64,000 bases of DNA from Hydractinia symbiolongicarpus (GCF_029227915.1 NC_079883.1:24986001-25050000), one strand, 5' to 3'; positions 47,491 to 60,553 are shown, counted from the stretch's first letter. Numbers and translations are program-made. The notes: generated by a model from the sequence alone, not told the origin.

Positions 47491-47580
47491 ACACAGAGAC
47501 CTTAAAAAGGAGTCGAGAAAATAGTCAGTCTGTCAAAGCTTCAAGTCGCCATTATGATGTTCAGATTGTTAATTTAATAA
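47491..47580 (+). pseudogene. Third SOUL gene 5' end, broken
   Basis: The 90 bp from ACACAGAGACCTTAAAAAG match the 5' flank and first codons of SOUL copy 2 (48333-48425). The ATGATG sits at exactly the same spacing (63 bp) in both. Here the frame reads seven codons (MMFRLLI) and stops. No SOUL domain follows. It is the remnant of an extra tandem copy or of a promoter duplication. Confidence 0.7.
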
Positions 47581-47953
47581 AAATTTTTGCGGAGTCAATC
47601 AAGTTGAAATTATTTGCGAAAATTTATTTTCGCGAATGCGTCTTTTTCGTATCTAAGGAAAAATTATAATTTTAAGCTCGTTTCCATTTCACGTCATATT
47701 CTGCTAACGGCACACAAAGCTCAAGATTTTTTTTTGAGTTTTTTTATTCTTGTTGGCGCATGCATACTCATACTCAAAATGACTTTTCCAACGTTAACAA
47801 ATTTCCCACAATTTACCTATTTGACAAAAAATTTGAATTCGAGTTTGATTTCTAAACATTAAAGGTTATGAATTTTGAGTTATTACACCGACGAGAATTA
47901 GCGCGTAATAGATTTGCGGTTATAAATTTTCGCAATTGACGTAAAAATGAAAA

Positions 47954-48058
47954 TCTATATTACAATACCCGTATACGTCTGTCCGTCCGTCTTGTCGCAA
48001 AATGGTAGCTTAGCTGCAACGGGCGAACCCGTGGATTTTTCCACGGGCTAACGACTAG
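47954..48058 (+). mobile_element. Short Helitron-like element, copy 2
   Basis: It starts TCTATATTACAATACCCGTA after an A. A hairpin CCCGTGG-ATTTTT-CCACGGG follows, then CTAACGA, CTAG and a T outside. It is 105 bp, with a perfect stem here, and lies between the broken third copy and SOUL copy 2. Confidence 0.8.
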
Positions 48059-48395
48059 TATTATATATTTCTGAACAAAATATTTACACAAGTTGCATTA
48101 ACTTTCGTCAATGGTATATTTAAGGAGGTCTCTCTTTAAACCTCCTTGAATATACCATATATCGAAGAATATTTCTAAAGTTAATTTGGCCAAGGCCGCA
48201 AAAAGTGCAAAAAATTAATACGACGTGAGCGCTGAGGTTTGGAAAAGTATCAATAGAGGATGTATACTGGTTTTCAAACTTTGCTTTTAAAACAACATTG
48301 TTTACATTTCTCAAGTGATACTTTAATAAATGACACAGAGACTTTAAAAAAGAATCAAGAAAATAGTCAGTCTTTCAAAGCTTTAAGTCGTCATT

Positions 48396-50656
48396 ATGAT
48401 GTTAAGATTATTATTTTTGTGTTTCATTTTCTCACCTGTGAAAGGTCTCTCAAATCTAGTGGAATACAGCGAATGGAAGAAGCCATGGTTTTGCCACCAA
48501 CAGGAATGTCGACCCTATGTTATAGTAAATAAAACGGAGAAATACGAAACCAGGTGTTACTCCCAATCGGAATGGTGGATGGCAAAAGCCCACAAACTTA
48601 CCGTGCCATGTGGTAGGTTATGTAAATGTCTTCAACTTTGAAGAATTATAGGGTACTTATAATAGGGACTTCTACGAGGACTTTAGAAATAGTGCAAAGT
48701 TACAGAACTTGCATTGAATAGCAGTTTTATAAACTAAAACACTGTATTCTGTTTAGGGATTATAAATAAATAAATCAGTTAGTGAATGATCGAGTTATCA
48801 GGTTAAAAAATAAATCTCAGTAAAAAGGGGAATAGTTAATGAAACATCTTGGGTATATCTGCTATAAAAATGCTAGAAAAAAGACAACATGTACGCTTGG
48901 ACTGTTAATATTGTAAACTGAGAAGCTCCTAGATCTAATGAAAGAATTTCTACGTCTTTCAAACACCGCGTCTTTTCTGTGACTACCCACGGATCCGTAC
49001 TGACAACTATATTGCCATAGGCTTTAGTCGATTCAGTAAACCGGTGCAAGCATGTTATTGTCATCCAATCTGTCAAGTTTATTTGGCAATGCGCAAACAT
49101 TGTAGGACGCAATAATGATTCCTTTTGGCATTAGTTTCCATGCGCTCAGAACCTATATTTATCTTTTGCTGTTCTGATGAAGTGGGAGGGACTAAAAAAG
49201 GGTGTGGACTAAATAACTTTTTGACTCTCTGGAGATTGGAATTAATAAAAGGGGATGTTAAATGAAGGGCGGGGTTTAAAAGGAGTTACGGTAGTCGCAC
49301 CTAAAATTGTTCTTATCTTGTTCTTATATTTTCAACATTTATTTACATCACATTACAGTGGTCTATGAGCAAGTAAACGTTTCGCTAAATTGTAATTTTT
49401 CGAAAAGATTTGAGTTTTAATCTACCCATTGTTCTTATCTTGTTCTTATTTTTTATCCATTTTTTTATCCATTCCCCAGCCTTGTTAATTTTTAAACAAA
49501 ATGATAATTAGTGGATCCTGTGTCTTTACTATTATCAACAAAAAGTCAAAAACAGATCTCGTAATGTCACCTTTAAGTTTCCACTTTTATAATCCATTCT
49601 TCTTCTTCTAGTCCATCTTTGTTTTTATTTATCCGCACACCTCTTTCAACCTCGTTTCCACAGGTTCTTTCCTCTTTGACATCGAAGTAACCTGGGGACA
49701 AGGATGCACCTTTTTTGAATAGTGGATTTCCAAATATTTTATGGGAATTCAATTTCGCGAGTATAAGACAAAACTGCAAACTCAGCAAAATTAATTTCGC
49801 TGGGAAGATTTGTTCCTTCAGGATAGTTGATAAGTTCATTTCTATATCATATTATTTCTATAATAATGACTTAGTCTCACAAACACAACCACTGCTAACT
49901 TAGTGTTCGTGCTCATTATGGAAAACGTTAAATTTAAACCTAGAAAAACTATAATAATGAATGTTATAAGAATATTAATCTATACTTTTGTTTAGTCCTG
50001 GCTTAGCAATCAGCATAGCCAGTATGGATAAATTGGCGTACGTGTGTTAGCATAGCTTCTTTAGATTAGATAGAAAGTTTACATGGAGTCCCTTTTGCAG
50101 GATCCTTGTTGATAATAGTTTTATAAAAACTGGAGTCATCTTTGGTACAGGAAATAAAACGTGTAATTTAGATGACTTATTTTAATAAAAACATGAAACG
50201 TTGCCATATTGCTTTCTCTTTTTAGATTTCACCCCGTTATACAAAGTGATTCGACAATACATTGATGGATATAACGTCAAGAAAATAAAATATAATTTAA
50301 CAGTACCTGTTCTCCTTCGTGTTGCTTTTCAGAAAAATCTTGTTAATTTACATTCTCATATGTGGATCCCACCTCACGTATTCCCCTTCTTATCCAAACC
50401 ATTAAATCCGAAGCTTCATTTTGTTCACCAGCGCAATTACTGCGTGTTTGTGCGTTCTTTCGGTGGCCGTATACATAGCTATGACGTTGAATTGAAAAAA
50501 CAGGTAGATATACTAAAAAGTGACCTGGATAAAGCTGGACTTGCCTACCCACAAGATTTTTTTTGGTTCGCCGGTTATGATGCTCCGTGGACAGTACATG
50601 GGCGACATAATGAAGTATGGCTTCGAGTGGTGAAGAAGAAGAAATTTAACTATTGA
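48396..50656 (+). CDS. SOUL/HEBP-type haem-binding protein, copy 2
   Basis: Exons 48396-48612 and 50226-50656 join in phase 1 to give 215 residues, the same intron position as copy 1. A signal peptide (MMLRLLFLCFIFSPVKG) precedes EWKKPWFCHQQECRPYVIVN and KTEKYETRCY. Exon 2 (FTPLYKVIRQYIDGYNVKKI, HMWIPPHVFPFL, YCVFVRSFGGRIHSYDVELK, FAGYDAPWTVHGRHNEVWLR) is close to copy 1 and diverges mainly around residues 105-115 and at the Lys-rich end. The duplication is therefore tandem and fairly recent. Expected role: secreted tetrapyrrole binding. The intron contains a minus-strand frame (48873-49112) of unknown meaning. Confidence 0.87.
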
Positions 50657-51342
50657 CTTTAAAATTGTTTTATTTTCTTGCCAACTAGTGCTTTTTTGTT
50701 TTATTTTGTTGGCTTCGTTGTCTGGATTTACAACATAACGATAACTCATCGTTAAGATGAATATATTATGTGCCTCTAGTCGTAGTTAACTTTTGCGCTG
50801 TTACTTTACTTCAAAGACTTTAAGCCTAAATCGCGAAAGTTATTTCCTACGAAAATATTTAAAAAGACTTGAAAAGAAATGGAGAAAGTTTATTCTCTCG
50901 AAATGTCTAGATATAGGTTTTTGCAAAAGATAATTCTTGAGAATTTTTGTTTATCCTCTAATTACTTTCGTGGTATAAAAAAAATCCTTTACATTACTTT
51001 TATCCTTATTGTTTTCGCGTTTTTATTGACGTGAGAATGTTTCTCTCTTTAAAGTAATTCTCTCTCACATCCCGTAAATTTCTCGCAATTTATTTTGTTT
51101 CGCGTAAACTTTCTTGCAATGAGCGAAACTCGACCAGCGGTCCCGAAAAATGGGAGAGACAGACGAACCCACTGCGCGACGTTCGAACATATGTTAGCGA
51201 CGCACGCACAGATATATGTAGTTGAAGGTTTACCATGACACATTAGTGTGTCCATTCTCTACCCATGCCTTTATAAATATTATATTACAGGGTGAATTAT
51301 CCTCAACAGCAAATGCACACACAGCTGTGCCATGATAATCTT

Positions 51343-51467
51343 TTATCTACCCAACCTCGTTCCCAGGGCATTTTGCCTTGTTGATGAAGTTGATAGCGGC
51401 GAAATGATCATTGTTAGCCACTCAGTAATAACGGCTCAGGGGCCACAGGACGAGGATGTCATCTACC
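51343..51467 (+). mobile_element. CAACCTCGT MITE, second copy with target duplication
   Basis: The element (51352-51458, 107 bp) starts CAACCTCGTTCCCAGGGCAT and ends GGACGAGGATG. It is flanked by TTATCTACC and TCATCTACC, 9-bp duplications with one mismatch. The inner sequence matches the 47277 element in the opposite orientation (GCCTTGTTGAT, AATAACGGCTC). Confidence 0.75.
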
Positions 51468-51759
51468 CATTCTTATATTGTTTTTCTTTATAACAATTTA
51501 ACATGTGATTCTCTTTCCTTTTTAATTTCGCGCACCTTCATAAATGCACAAAAATAGGCCTTTTTCGTTATTTTTGCATGTGAATATTGAAAGGCGCGTA
51601 AAAATCACACCATCTTTGGATCAAAGACATAAAATGGGATTGTATTATAATATATCTACGTCGCCAGTTAAACTACTTCATAAAATCCTTTTTAACACCC
51701 ATACATTTCTCAAATAACGAATGCGTTGTGATATGATGTTAATTGAATGCCCTAAATCG

Positions 51760-51872
51760 TCAACCTCGTCCCCGGGACATATTGTATCTTTTTTACATAG
51801 AACGGCGATGCCGTCCCGGTTATAGAAAAGAGACAACAGGCGCTGGGAGTGAGGTTGCGTTCCTTATGGAGT
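51760..51872. mobile_element. CAACCTCGT MITE, variant type
   Basis: Left end CAACCTCGTCCCCGGGACAT; right end AGGCGCTGGGAGTGAGGTTG. The left half matches the 9614 fragment, and the right part (ACAACAGGCGCTG) matches the 55033 element. No clear target duplication. Confidence 0.55.
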
Positions 51873-52417
51873 CACGTGGTATCTGTGTTGCCTTTATCCC
51901 TAGAGTGGACGTCGAAAAGTTTTCGCATAGATTGAGTTGATTTCGTGGGTTAACCTTTCATAATTTTGGATTTAAGAAAATTAAAAGTTTCCCAGTTAAA
52001 AATAGAAAAAACGACGCAGTGACTGATGAATTACCATAAAATTTACACGCAGGTAAACAACTTTTAAGTATGAAAAAATGATCGTAGAGTTTTCTTTTAG
52101 CTTAAATCAATCCTACGTTATATAAATCTCGCGAGTGACCACACTCCAATGGCCCTTTAGCGTCTATTAGATGCTTCACATTAATGTAGATGCGGCCTGA
52201 AAACGAGGTTGTCTCTTTAACAATAATTTACGGGAAATTCTTTTGACAGCTATTTTTTGTTTTAATTCGTTATTTTAAAACAAGTTAATTAAGCGTTAAG
52301 ATAACCTAGGTACAACTGGGTATAACTACAGATATATATTAGTTCTTACAACTTTTCCCACTATAACTTAGTGACTAGATAGTTAACGCAGTTTTCTTGG
52401 AGTTTTTTTGGTACGCT

Positions 52418-53425
52418 CTATTTCTTTTTTAACTTCTTTTCAGGAGGGCTAGCATTGATAAATAGAGCAATTCCAACATTAACCACAATGCTGACCAACA
52501 TTAACAAAAGAGTGTTGTACGCATCTGGTTGTATATTATGCTGAGTCAAATGCTCTTTTCGTAGCAGCATTTCGTGCTTCAAGAATTCAAACTTTAAATC
52601 GCAACCAATTGGTAAAAGAACATGCATAAGATGGTGGCTTTGACCAAGTGCGTCGAATTTACCAGGAATAAACCGCTCCGGAAATTTAGTCACGTTAGCT
52701 ATGGCTGACAAGAGATGGTACAAGCCGTGTTTTAAGTACAACGGCCAGTACGTTGTATCGCAATCAATTTCATTGTCGCATGTAAACAATCTATAAAAGT
52801 ATGGGAACGAGTTTACAAAAAACGGTAGAACATATGCCAACGTGCGAATTATGTATTTCACTGAATGCCATTTTGTCCTTGAGGCGCAGCATAACGTTGT
52901 TGATAAAAACGAAGTTGCTATGGATATATAAAGAAACTGGTTAGGCGAGTCGAATAAAGTCGATAAGGCATTCAATGGCCGTACGTAAAAATAAAATGAT
53001 TGTCCAGCCCCAACTGTGTAGATGCTTATTGCAGCATAATCTAAGAAAAAACATCGGTTCCTCGCCTGTGGAGACATTGCATTAAACATATGGGCAAGAG
53101 CACTCATCAAGCAAAAACCAGCCATTCCAACGGCTAACGAAAACAAAGGCCAGTGTAACGGCTCACGTAATGATAACTCGCTCGTGAAAACATATCCATA
53201 TTTAGCAGCAAGATAAGAAAATGCAATCAAGTGTGAAAGAATATTGAATGATTCGTTGCATGAAAAAACAAAAGTACTTTTCATACAATCCAGTGCTGTA
53301 ATATATGGTTTCCTGTACCCGCTTAAAATATATGGTTCGTGAAACCCTGCATCAATAAAATCGCGATGCAAGCCGAATTTACTCGCTCTAATTTCTTTTG
53401 GTGTTTTTAATCGCGAGCGTTCCAT
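52418..53425 (-). CDS. PAQR family receptor (membrane progestin receptor-like)
   Basis: A single exon of 335 residues from the ATG at 53425. The N-terminal FHEPYILSGYRKP is the PAQR entry motif. ESFNILSHLIAFSYLAA (first helix, with the conserved Ser-His), ALAHMFNAMSP, CFFLDYAAISIYTVGAG (the conserved Asp) and KFPERFIPGKFDALGQSHHL-MHVLLP (Pro-Glu-Arg ... Gly-Lys-Phe-Asp ... Ser-His-x3-His) complete the family signature; the His and Asp positions form the zinc site seen in AdipoR. Hydrophobic segments fit seven helices plus a probable extra C-terminal one (LLLMLVSIVVNVGIALFI), as in the PAQR5-9 branch. It is probably a plasma-membrane steroid-type receptor; which PAQR it is cannot be settled from motifs alone. 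The tail EKKLKKK is a possible ER-retrieval or basic anchor sequence. Confidence 0.88.
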   Translation of the reverse strand: MERSRLKTPKEIRASKFGLHRDFIDAGFHEPYILSGYRKPYITALDCMKSTFVFSCNESFNILSHLIAFSYLAAKYGYVFTSELSLREPLHWPLFSLAVGMAGFCLMSALAHMFNAMSPQARNRCFFLDYAAISIYTVGAGQSFYFYVRPLNALSTLFDSPNQFLYISIATSFLSTTLCCASRTKWHSVKYIIRTLAYVLPFFVNSFPYFYRLFTCDNEIDCDTTYWPLYLKHGLYHLLSAIANVTKFPERFIPGKFDALGQSHHLMHVLLPIGCDLKFEFLKHEMLLRKEHLTQHNIQPDAYNTLLLMLVSIVVNVGIALFINASPPEKKLKKK

Positions 53426-54472
53426 TATGAGTTTACTAAAAGTTCCTCCACAAAAGTCTTCAGTAAGTTTCGTCTTTCATTTAACTATAAGTTACAGTTA
53501 ACGCTAATGTTTCACTTCACAATATATTTTATCAATAATATACAGAAGTTGTAACGAATTTACTCAATATGTATTTAACGAGAAGACGGTTTCTACATGC
53601 TCCTATTTTTACCCGTGCGTATTTTTATGTTTTCACTTATTTGTTTTTTGTTTTGTTTTAGATTTAAACAATACAAAGCGTTTGAGAAATATAAACAATT
53701 TGGTAAAATAGAAAACAGAGTTCATAATAAAATATATATTTTTTGTGTTTTTGTAATTTTGCTAGAAGGAAACCCGCTAGTCATATATTGAACAGAACCG
53801 AAAATGCAGCTAATTGTAATTAAGGAGGAGGGTGATTTGTAAATATTGCTTCTTTTTTGCCTCCGTCGCAGAGCATGATATTCTATGAGACCCCCCTGCA
53901 CAATAGATGCGTTTTTTTCATCAGAACAAGTTAAGGAAATTAAAGGCATCTTCTGTAGGAGCATAAATCGTTTATAAAATCTATAGTGTTTTTCGTTAAA
54001 AATTTGACAAAACATCAAAATGAAAAACGAAAGTTAACTATTTGTTGTGTTGAAAATGGATTTAACCTTTTCTCATATAATACAACTAAAAATATCATTC
54101 TGTGTGTACCTTCTCACAGGTTACGTGTAAACCTTCTTTTTGATCGAATACAGAAGCCCAATGTATGTAAAATGAAGATCCATTCTGAGAATTGAAAATG
54201 TGTCTTTTATTACCCTCTTCTGTCTTTAATTGTTTTAGCTCTCATGAGGTGCGCGAACTTAGGTTTGCGTGAATATATTTAATTTTGGTACGCGCGAATT
54301 TAAGTACTTCAGCATTTTCATCTTGGAGCTTTTTTTTTATCTGATATAAAATTTCATGCTAGTCCTAAACCGTTAAAAATTCACGAAAATTTTGCCTGTT
54401 GCTATTCGCAGCTACCATTTTAGATAACAGACAGACAGTCAAACAGAATTATGGCAAGCATTATGATATAGA

Positions 54473-54599
54473 CTAGTCGGTAGCCCGTTGATACAACCAC
54501 GGGTTCGCCCGTCCTTTATATATCGCATTTTGTGTTTAGTAACACAACTTTTTTCTCGCATACAAACAGACAGACGGGATATGGCTTTTATTAAAGAGA
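54473..54599 (-). mobile_element. Short Helitron-like element, copy 3 (reverse)
   Basis: Read on minus it starts TCTCTTTAATAAAAGCCATA after an A. It ends in a hairpin CCCGTGG-TTGTAT-CAACGGG, then CTACCGA, CTAG and a T. The 5' end matches copy 4 more closely than copies 1 and 2. Confidence 0.75.
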
Positions 54600-55023
54600 T
54601 TTTTAATTGCTTATGTCAAATTTTCACCCAATTTCACCCAGTCCAGCTTCCTTTCCAATGTAAAGTATCATCTTCCCAAAACACTCGGGAAGATGCTACT
54701 TTACTCAACCTCGACTCCAGGTCTTTTTTACTCCTTTTACTATTGTCGACTGGTATAAAAAGGAGATAAGAACCCTTGGAAGGCGTTAATAATTTTTCTT
54801 ATTAACCAAGAAATTACACAAACAATAATGCGAATAAAAAAATTAGTACGAATAAAGTGTTCAGAAAATATAAGATTGAAAACTACGGTAGCCCACCATA
54901 TGTGACATTTTTTAAAACTGCAAGTATAGGTATTAGCGACGACAGTTAAATAAAAATGTTGAATTAAAAATGTATATTTAACTGAAGGGAGCATAAGTTT
55001 AAGACTAGTTCATGTTCGGAAAG

Positions 55024-55127
55024 GGTAAAAACCAACCTCGTTTTTAGCGCCTATTATTTTGTTTTTTATATTTGGATGGCGAGATACAAAAAAAACAACA
55101 GGCGCTGAGAAAGAGTTGGGTTAAAAC
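55024..55127. mobile_element. CAACCTCGT MITE with AGGCGC ends
   Basis: The element (55033-55118) starts CAACCTCGTTTTTAGCGCCT and ends AGGCGCTGAGAAAGAGTTG. Flanks GGTAAAAAC and GGTTAAAAC are 9-bp duplications differing at one base. Confidence 0.65.
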
Positions 55128-55156
55128 TAAATTATGTAGCAGACCACTATCACCTT

Positions 55157-55707
55157 CAATGAGCCAATAGGAAGCTTTCGGAAAAAGAGACCACAAACGT
55201 AAAGGCATGTATGCAAAAATTTACTAACGAGATATTTGTTTTTAAAGATTTTCGTAGGTGTTATAAAAATGTGTGAACTGAGTATGCAGAAAGATGATAG
55301 AAGTGCGAACTTTTTCTTTATGCTGAATATGCGTACACGCGCTCAGAATCATTAATAGACAAAAGTCAGGTTTACAAGAGACGGCTTATATGCATATTCC
55401 TTAACTTTGATTTTATTTAATTCGATAGTGAAAGTAAACTATCTAAAAAATATTATTATGCATATTTTTATACGGGAGTTCCATATTATGCATAATGGTT
55501 ACAAAAAATATGCTTAACTCATTTTGCACATATTTTTTCAAAGCTGTGAAGGATATAACAGCTCTAAAAAGGCTTTTTCCAGAAAAAAGGGATGTTCCAA
55601 ATATTTTCATAGAATATAAAATATGTCATTGGAAAGAGAATATTTTTTTCTGTATGTCATGAATTTTTTCCAAAAAACCTAAAAAAAAAATTGTTTCCTT
55701 TACAGTA
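55157..55707. repeat. 0.5-kb interspersed repeat, copy 2
   Basis: Nearly identical to 35053-35583, in the same orientation. It carries an extra stretch of about 16 bp (ACTGAGTATGCAGAAAG) near 55276. Its edges are sharp on both sides, so it is a mobile or satellite-like unit and not part of a longer segmental duplication. Confidence 0.85.
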
Positions 55708-58443
55708 ACCTTAATCTTTTCGCGATATATTTTTTACTTTCGTCATCGTTTTTCTGTATATTCTTGCAATCTTTCAGAGTGCAAACTTCAGTACAATTTA
55801 AACCAACTTCTATGCAGGACCATAGGCTAGCGAGACATATTTCACAAAAAAATTACATGTTACAACAATTAAAAGAATCTCGAAGACTAGGAATTCAGCC
55901 TTGATGTAATAAACTCAACAGAAGGATGATACGTTACAATCCAAAATGACATTACCGTGGAGTAAAATGTAAATACAAGCAACAAAAGACTGCAAACATT
56001 TGCTGAGAACAGTATTGTGTTTCTGCAAGAATCTTGAGAAAATAAAAGGTGTGTTTTTAACGTATATAGAAATAAGTCAAGAATGCAGAACTGACTAATA
56101 GTCAGGTCAATTATAACAAAATTTCCTATTTATTGCTTGCTATCAGGACACCTATTCCTGACAATAAACATGATGAAGTTTCAAAAAAAATGCAAGTTTC
56201 TTTATTCACTTCAAATGAAACTCCTCTGATTGTCGTAGGTAATTTGATGGATTACTATACTTGTGATAATATACGTTGTAAAAGGGGATGAAAACCTACA
56301 GTTTGCAGCTAATTTTGAAAACCCACGTCTCTGTTGTTCTGGCATTGTGCGCTTTTTAACAAAATTGGAAACAGTCTTGAAATCACTGCGTATCAACTTG
56401 TGTATGCATAGGAATGGAATTTCATTCCGCCCCATATTTCTAAATAGGGCGGAATATAAGGCGTTGTTCAATTTTGCCTAATACACTATAAAACCTGAAT
56501 CAGTATTTAAAATGTTACAAAGACTGCTGTTTCTTGTGAAATTTGTACTCCTTGTGGCAAATTGAACTTGGAAAATGGTAGTTTCTATGCGCCCCTGCGC
56601 CCTAAACAAGTGAAAAGTGAAAATCAGGGGAAAAATCCAATCTTTTTCTTTAATATTGCCGTGCGGAAGAAAAAAGGTGCGATGCAACAAATACTGAATT
56701 ATAATGAATTCCACACTCACATAGCCTAGTTAACTAAGCTTTCTTCGAGGATACCTAATTCAGTTTCTCTCAAATGAAAGCTTAGACACAAACATATGTC
56801 AGAGCAATTCCCTAAAATTCAAATCCACAACATAGCAAATTATAATCAACCAATGAGCACAAAGCAGGCATGGTCACATGTTACCCTCTTAAATAATACA
56901 AGAATTAAACATATTTCTTCAGGTGAGTAAGTCATTCTCGCTTAAAACAAAAAATTTCCGAGATTGAAATAACAATAGACGTAATCAATCAAAAAGTGTG
57001 GTTCGAAGATATCTGAGCGCAAAAAATTATTTTTAGAGAAAGAATTATGCTTGGTCTTCTGGCTATCACTCACAAGGATGTAAACAAAAATGATATTTTT
57101 AACAGACTGTATTTTATTTTGGGTCTAGGGAGTTGTCGTTCTACAATTTTTTAGGTGAAAAACATCAATTTTTATAGTCCTACGAATTAACCTCGATCCC
57201 AGAGCCTGTAGCGTTTTTTTTTATATGAGGATGAAACTCGAGGTTTTTCTACGGATATTTTTAATATCAAAACATTCTTTGTCTTTGTTTCAGGAATTTT
57301 TTTGTTATGATGGCTGTAACATGTAAATTGATCTATTATGGAGCAGACCAAGACAGTCAGTCTGGTCTTCAAAATTAACACTATCATCATGAACATCATG
57401 AACCTTTATTCAGCAGCCGTGCCGTGCGCAGTTCGCCTCTTCTTTAAAGGGCGCTTTTGCCCCCAGATCGTTTTGAAAGTCAAAATCTTTTTGACTTTTT
57501 CAAGAGCGCTGTAAGCGCTGAATGTATAATGACGTAATTTCATAATTTGGGCCAATCAATTTGCCTAAGACGCCTCTGGGTTTTTCACGTATTTCTGTTA
57601 CCGGTAAACATTGTGTCGCTTAGACGCACAACCGCGTATCTCTAAGTACGTTGTACGTTGTGCGATTGAAGTACACTTTCGCCTCAACCACCTTTATATA
57701 TTTATTTTTACATATGAGAGTAACGTCGTTGAAGTATCAAAACTACGGCCATATCGTAATAAAATGAAATATTTATAGTGTATGAACACACATAGAAGAT
57801 ACAACAGTATCACTTTTCATTAATAAACGTAATATCAAAATAAAAAATAACAGTCTATGTCAGATAAACACAACCCCTTGAAGGGAATTATCCAAATCTC
57901 GTACGCCCTCCCGGAAACGCCACAGGTATCTGTATGACGATATTTTTGGAGTTATTAAACTAAAATCGGAAATTTATACGTCTTTTCCTTCAATTCATTT
58001 TTTTGGCGGATTTTGTCATAAAAATGACCAGAAATAGGAAATTAAAAAAGGTTAAAAATTATTTTTCTGTTAACAAGTTTAAAAAACGGGTTAATAAGCA
58101 AAAAAAACTCTTCAATACCATTTTTTGCCATCGTCAAATGCCTTAAATATAAGACGGCTAAAAAAAGAAAAAAACAAATAAAACCCTCTTTTTGCACATG
58201 GAATTAATACTTAACATATTTGTGAGACGAAAATCACACCATGTAGGCGATGGGATTGCGTACACTCCTCCTTTACGCATGTTTTAATAATTGTTGTATT
58301 CCGTCAGAAAACAGAGCACCGTCTATGACATGCTAAGTATTATACAAAATTACGTGAAAACGTGCTTATTCACATGTAAAAATATCCGCAACGGACGTTT
58401 TTAGGACAGATTAACAACTCGCCTTTTTGTGTGTGCTTTAAGG

Positions 58444-58584
58444 GAATCTCCACGGGACGATTTTTACGACGATCGTCATCAATATTTGAATTTAATTCGT
58501 CGCAATTTTCGTCATGACGAAAAGTTAAATTAGTTTCTGCTTTTCGTCACAAAAATCGTCGCAAATATCGTCCGGTGGAGATTC
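58444..58584. mobile_element. Palindromic 141-bp MITE
   Basis: The left end GAATCTCCACGGGACGATTT is matched in reverse by the right end (AAATATCGTCCGGTGGAGATTC read backwards). The centre repeats GTCGTCA/TGACGAAAA motifs. The whole element can fold on itself. No clear target duplication. Confidence 0.7.
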
Positions 58585-60553
58585 GGCTTTACTCGCCTGT
58601 GTCTAGCCTACGTGTTTTACTCGCCTGCGCATACTACTATATTATTATTCGAAAGTATCACGTTTAAGGTGCCTTCCACTTCAAGTAAAAGTCAAGAATA
58701 AATCAATATGTGATTGAGTACAAAGTGTTTAAATATATTTTACAAATCTGCCATTTTCGCTAAAAAATTTAAAAAAAATACATGGAGAAATAGAAGAATA
58801 TAAAGTACTCTTGTATATATGTAAACAAATTAAGTTCGGTTTAAATGATCCAACACGCGAAAACTGTATCTATGAACTCTTCAAATGGCAGTAAATTAAA
58901 AACAGAACTTGTTTTTAATGCTTATCTTCCAGCAGCTTTTGTACTCTTCGAGTTTGTCTTGGTGGTTGGTTTATTATTCACGATCGTTGTTGTGATCTGC
59001 TTCGCGGTACCGTTCCATTTCTTATTCTTTAATGCTGTTGTTGTTGATTTCACTTTGGCGTAATTCGATTTCGCTTTCAAGGCTTTTATGTAACTGATCG
59101 ATATTGCGGAACAGCTCATTTTTATATTCTTGGCTTTTGAGATCCGAGCGATCATAGGTTGTGATATAACAAAGAATATTTATATATTCTTACACATAAA
59201 TTTATTTATTGATAAACAACTCTGTCTATATATAACTTTCAATTTTACTTCTTTTAAAAATTCATTAAACTATCACTTTTATACAATTACTAGATCGTAA
59301 AACTTTACACTTTTGTTTTGAATGAGTTTAAATTGCAGACATCATTTATTAATTGTTCTACTAGAAAAACAAAATAGACATTGTAAAACAACTCACATGT
59401 TTTTTATTATCTCAATTAATTTTGAAACACAGTCAATATTACACCCTACTTCGGATGCGCAGCAAGCGATTAAGTACAAAGTACGTCTGAAGAAACTTTC
59501 GCGCCGGTTTTTCCTACATTGGTGCCTGGGTTCCTTATCACATTCCTTTACCACCGCTGATTAAAATATTTTCTTGTTCACGCAAAAATCTAATATGTCA
59601 AATAAAATTACGTAATTTCAAGAAATTGCACAACCTCGTCCCAATGTCTATATTGGATGCTTTATTTTACGAGCTTGTACATTGAATTTGTCTTTGCAGT
59701 TAACTAACTGTTTGTATTAATGACATCCTCAACAAATTTCATAATCGTTTAGAATAACTTTCTGTTGCCTTTTTTAACGAGTCCATTTTACTAATGTTGG
59801 CGCTGTGTTCGAGATTAATTTTTTTATGTCAACCACACCATGAAAAAACTATCCATGTTTTTCCTGGGGACGAAATGTGTAGAGCCCATACTGATGGCGC
59901 GAAACAAGAAAGTCTGGAAATAAGGTTGGCAAGGTATTTCTGCATTGACAGACATGTTGTTTAACGAGTGTCTGTCAGAAAATGTGTAACATCTGTAAAT
60001 GTCGAATAGTACCCGGCGAAAGTTGGCAATGTGATAAAATCTGTTAGAGATCTTCTGCAATACTAACAAAACCGCACATAAGACAAATTCATAATTAATA
60101 ATTAGAGCCGATTGGTTTATACTGCTCGTCAAAATCAATCGTCTACAAAAAATTGCTATGTCTGAAGTTTAGCCTTTCTTCAAGACGAATTTTTATTGAT
60201 TAACGATAATTATATTTTCGAAAATTTATTTAAGCACGTGCTTGTTAATTCTTGCATATTCGCGGAATTAATTCACGGTTAACTACACGCAAATTGATTT
60301 TGTGGGATTATTTTCGCCAAAGACCAAAATTTAAATTTCCAAGAGAATAAAATCGGTAATTTTCGAGTTAGATTTCTTTATTTCCAAAAGAAATGATGTA
60401 CACCCTTTTCTCTTGGGCTTATTTTAGGGTTGCTTGAAAACCATCATAGTTTGGAAAGGTGAGTAACAAAACTTTCACACACCCCCACCTCGCCACAACT
60501 AGTGTTGAGATTTTGTGAGGTAAGAAACTATGTGATTTAATTGTTCCCTCTTA

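Larger units (their letters stand above)
50657..52417. other. Spacer with two MITEs, SOUL copy 2 to PAQR
   Basis: At 50815-51130 there are GCGAAA/TTTCGC motifs in both orientations. The MITE copies are listed separately; a further lone terminus (AAAACGAGGTTG) is at about 52200-52212. No gene is supported. Confidence 0.4.
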
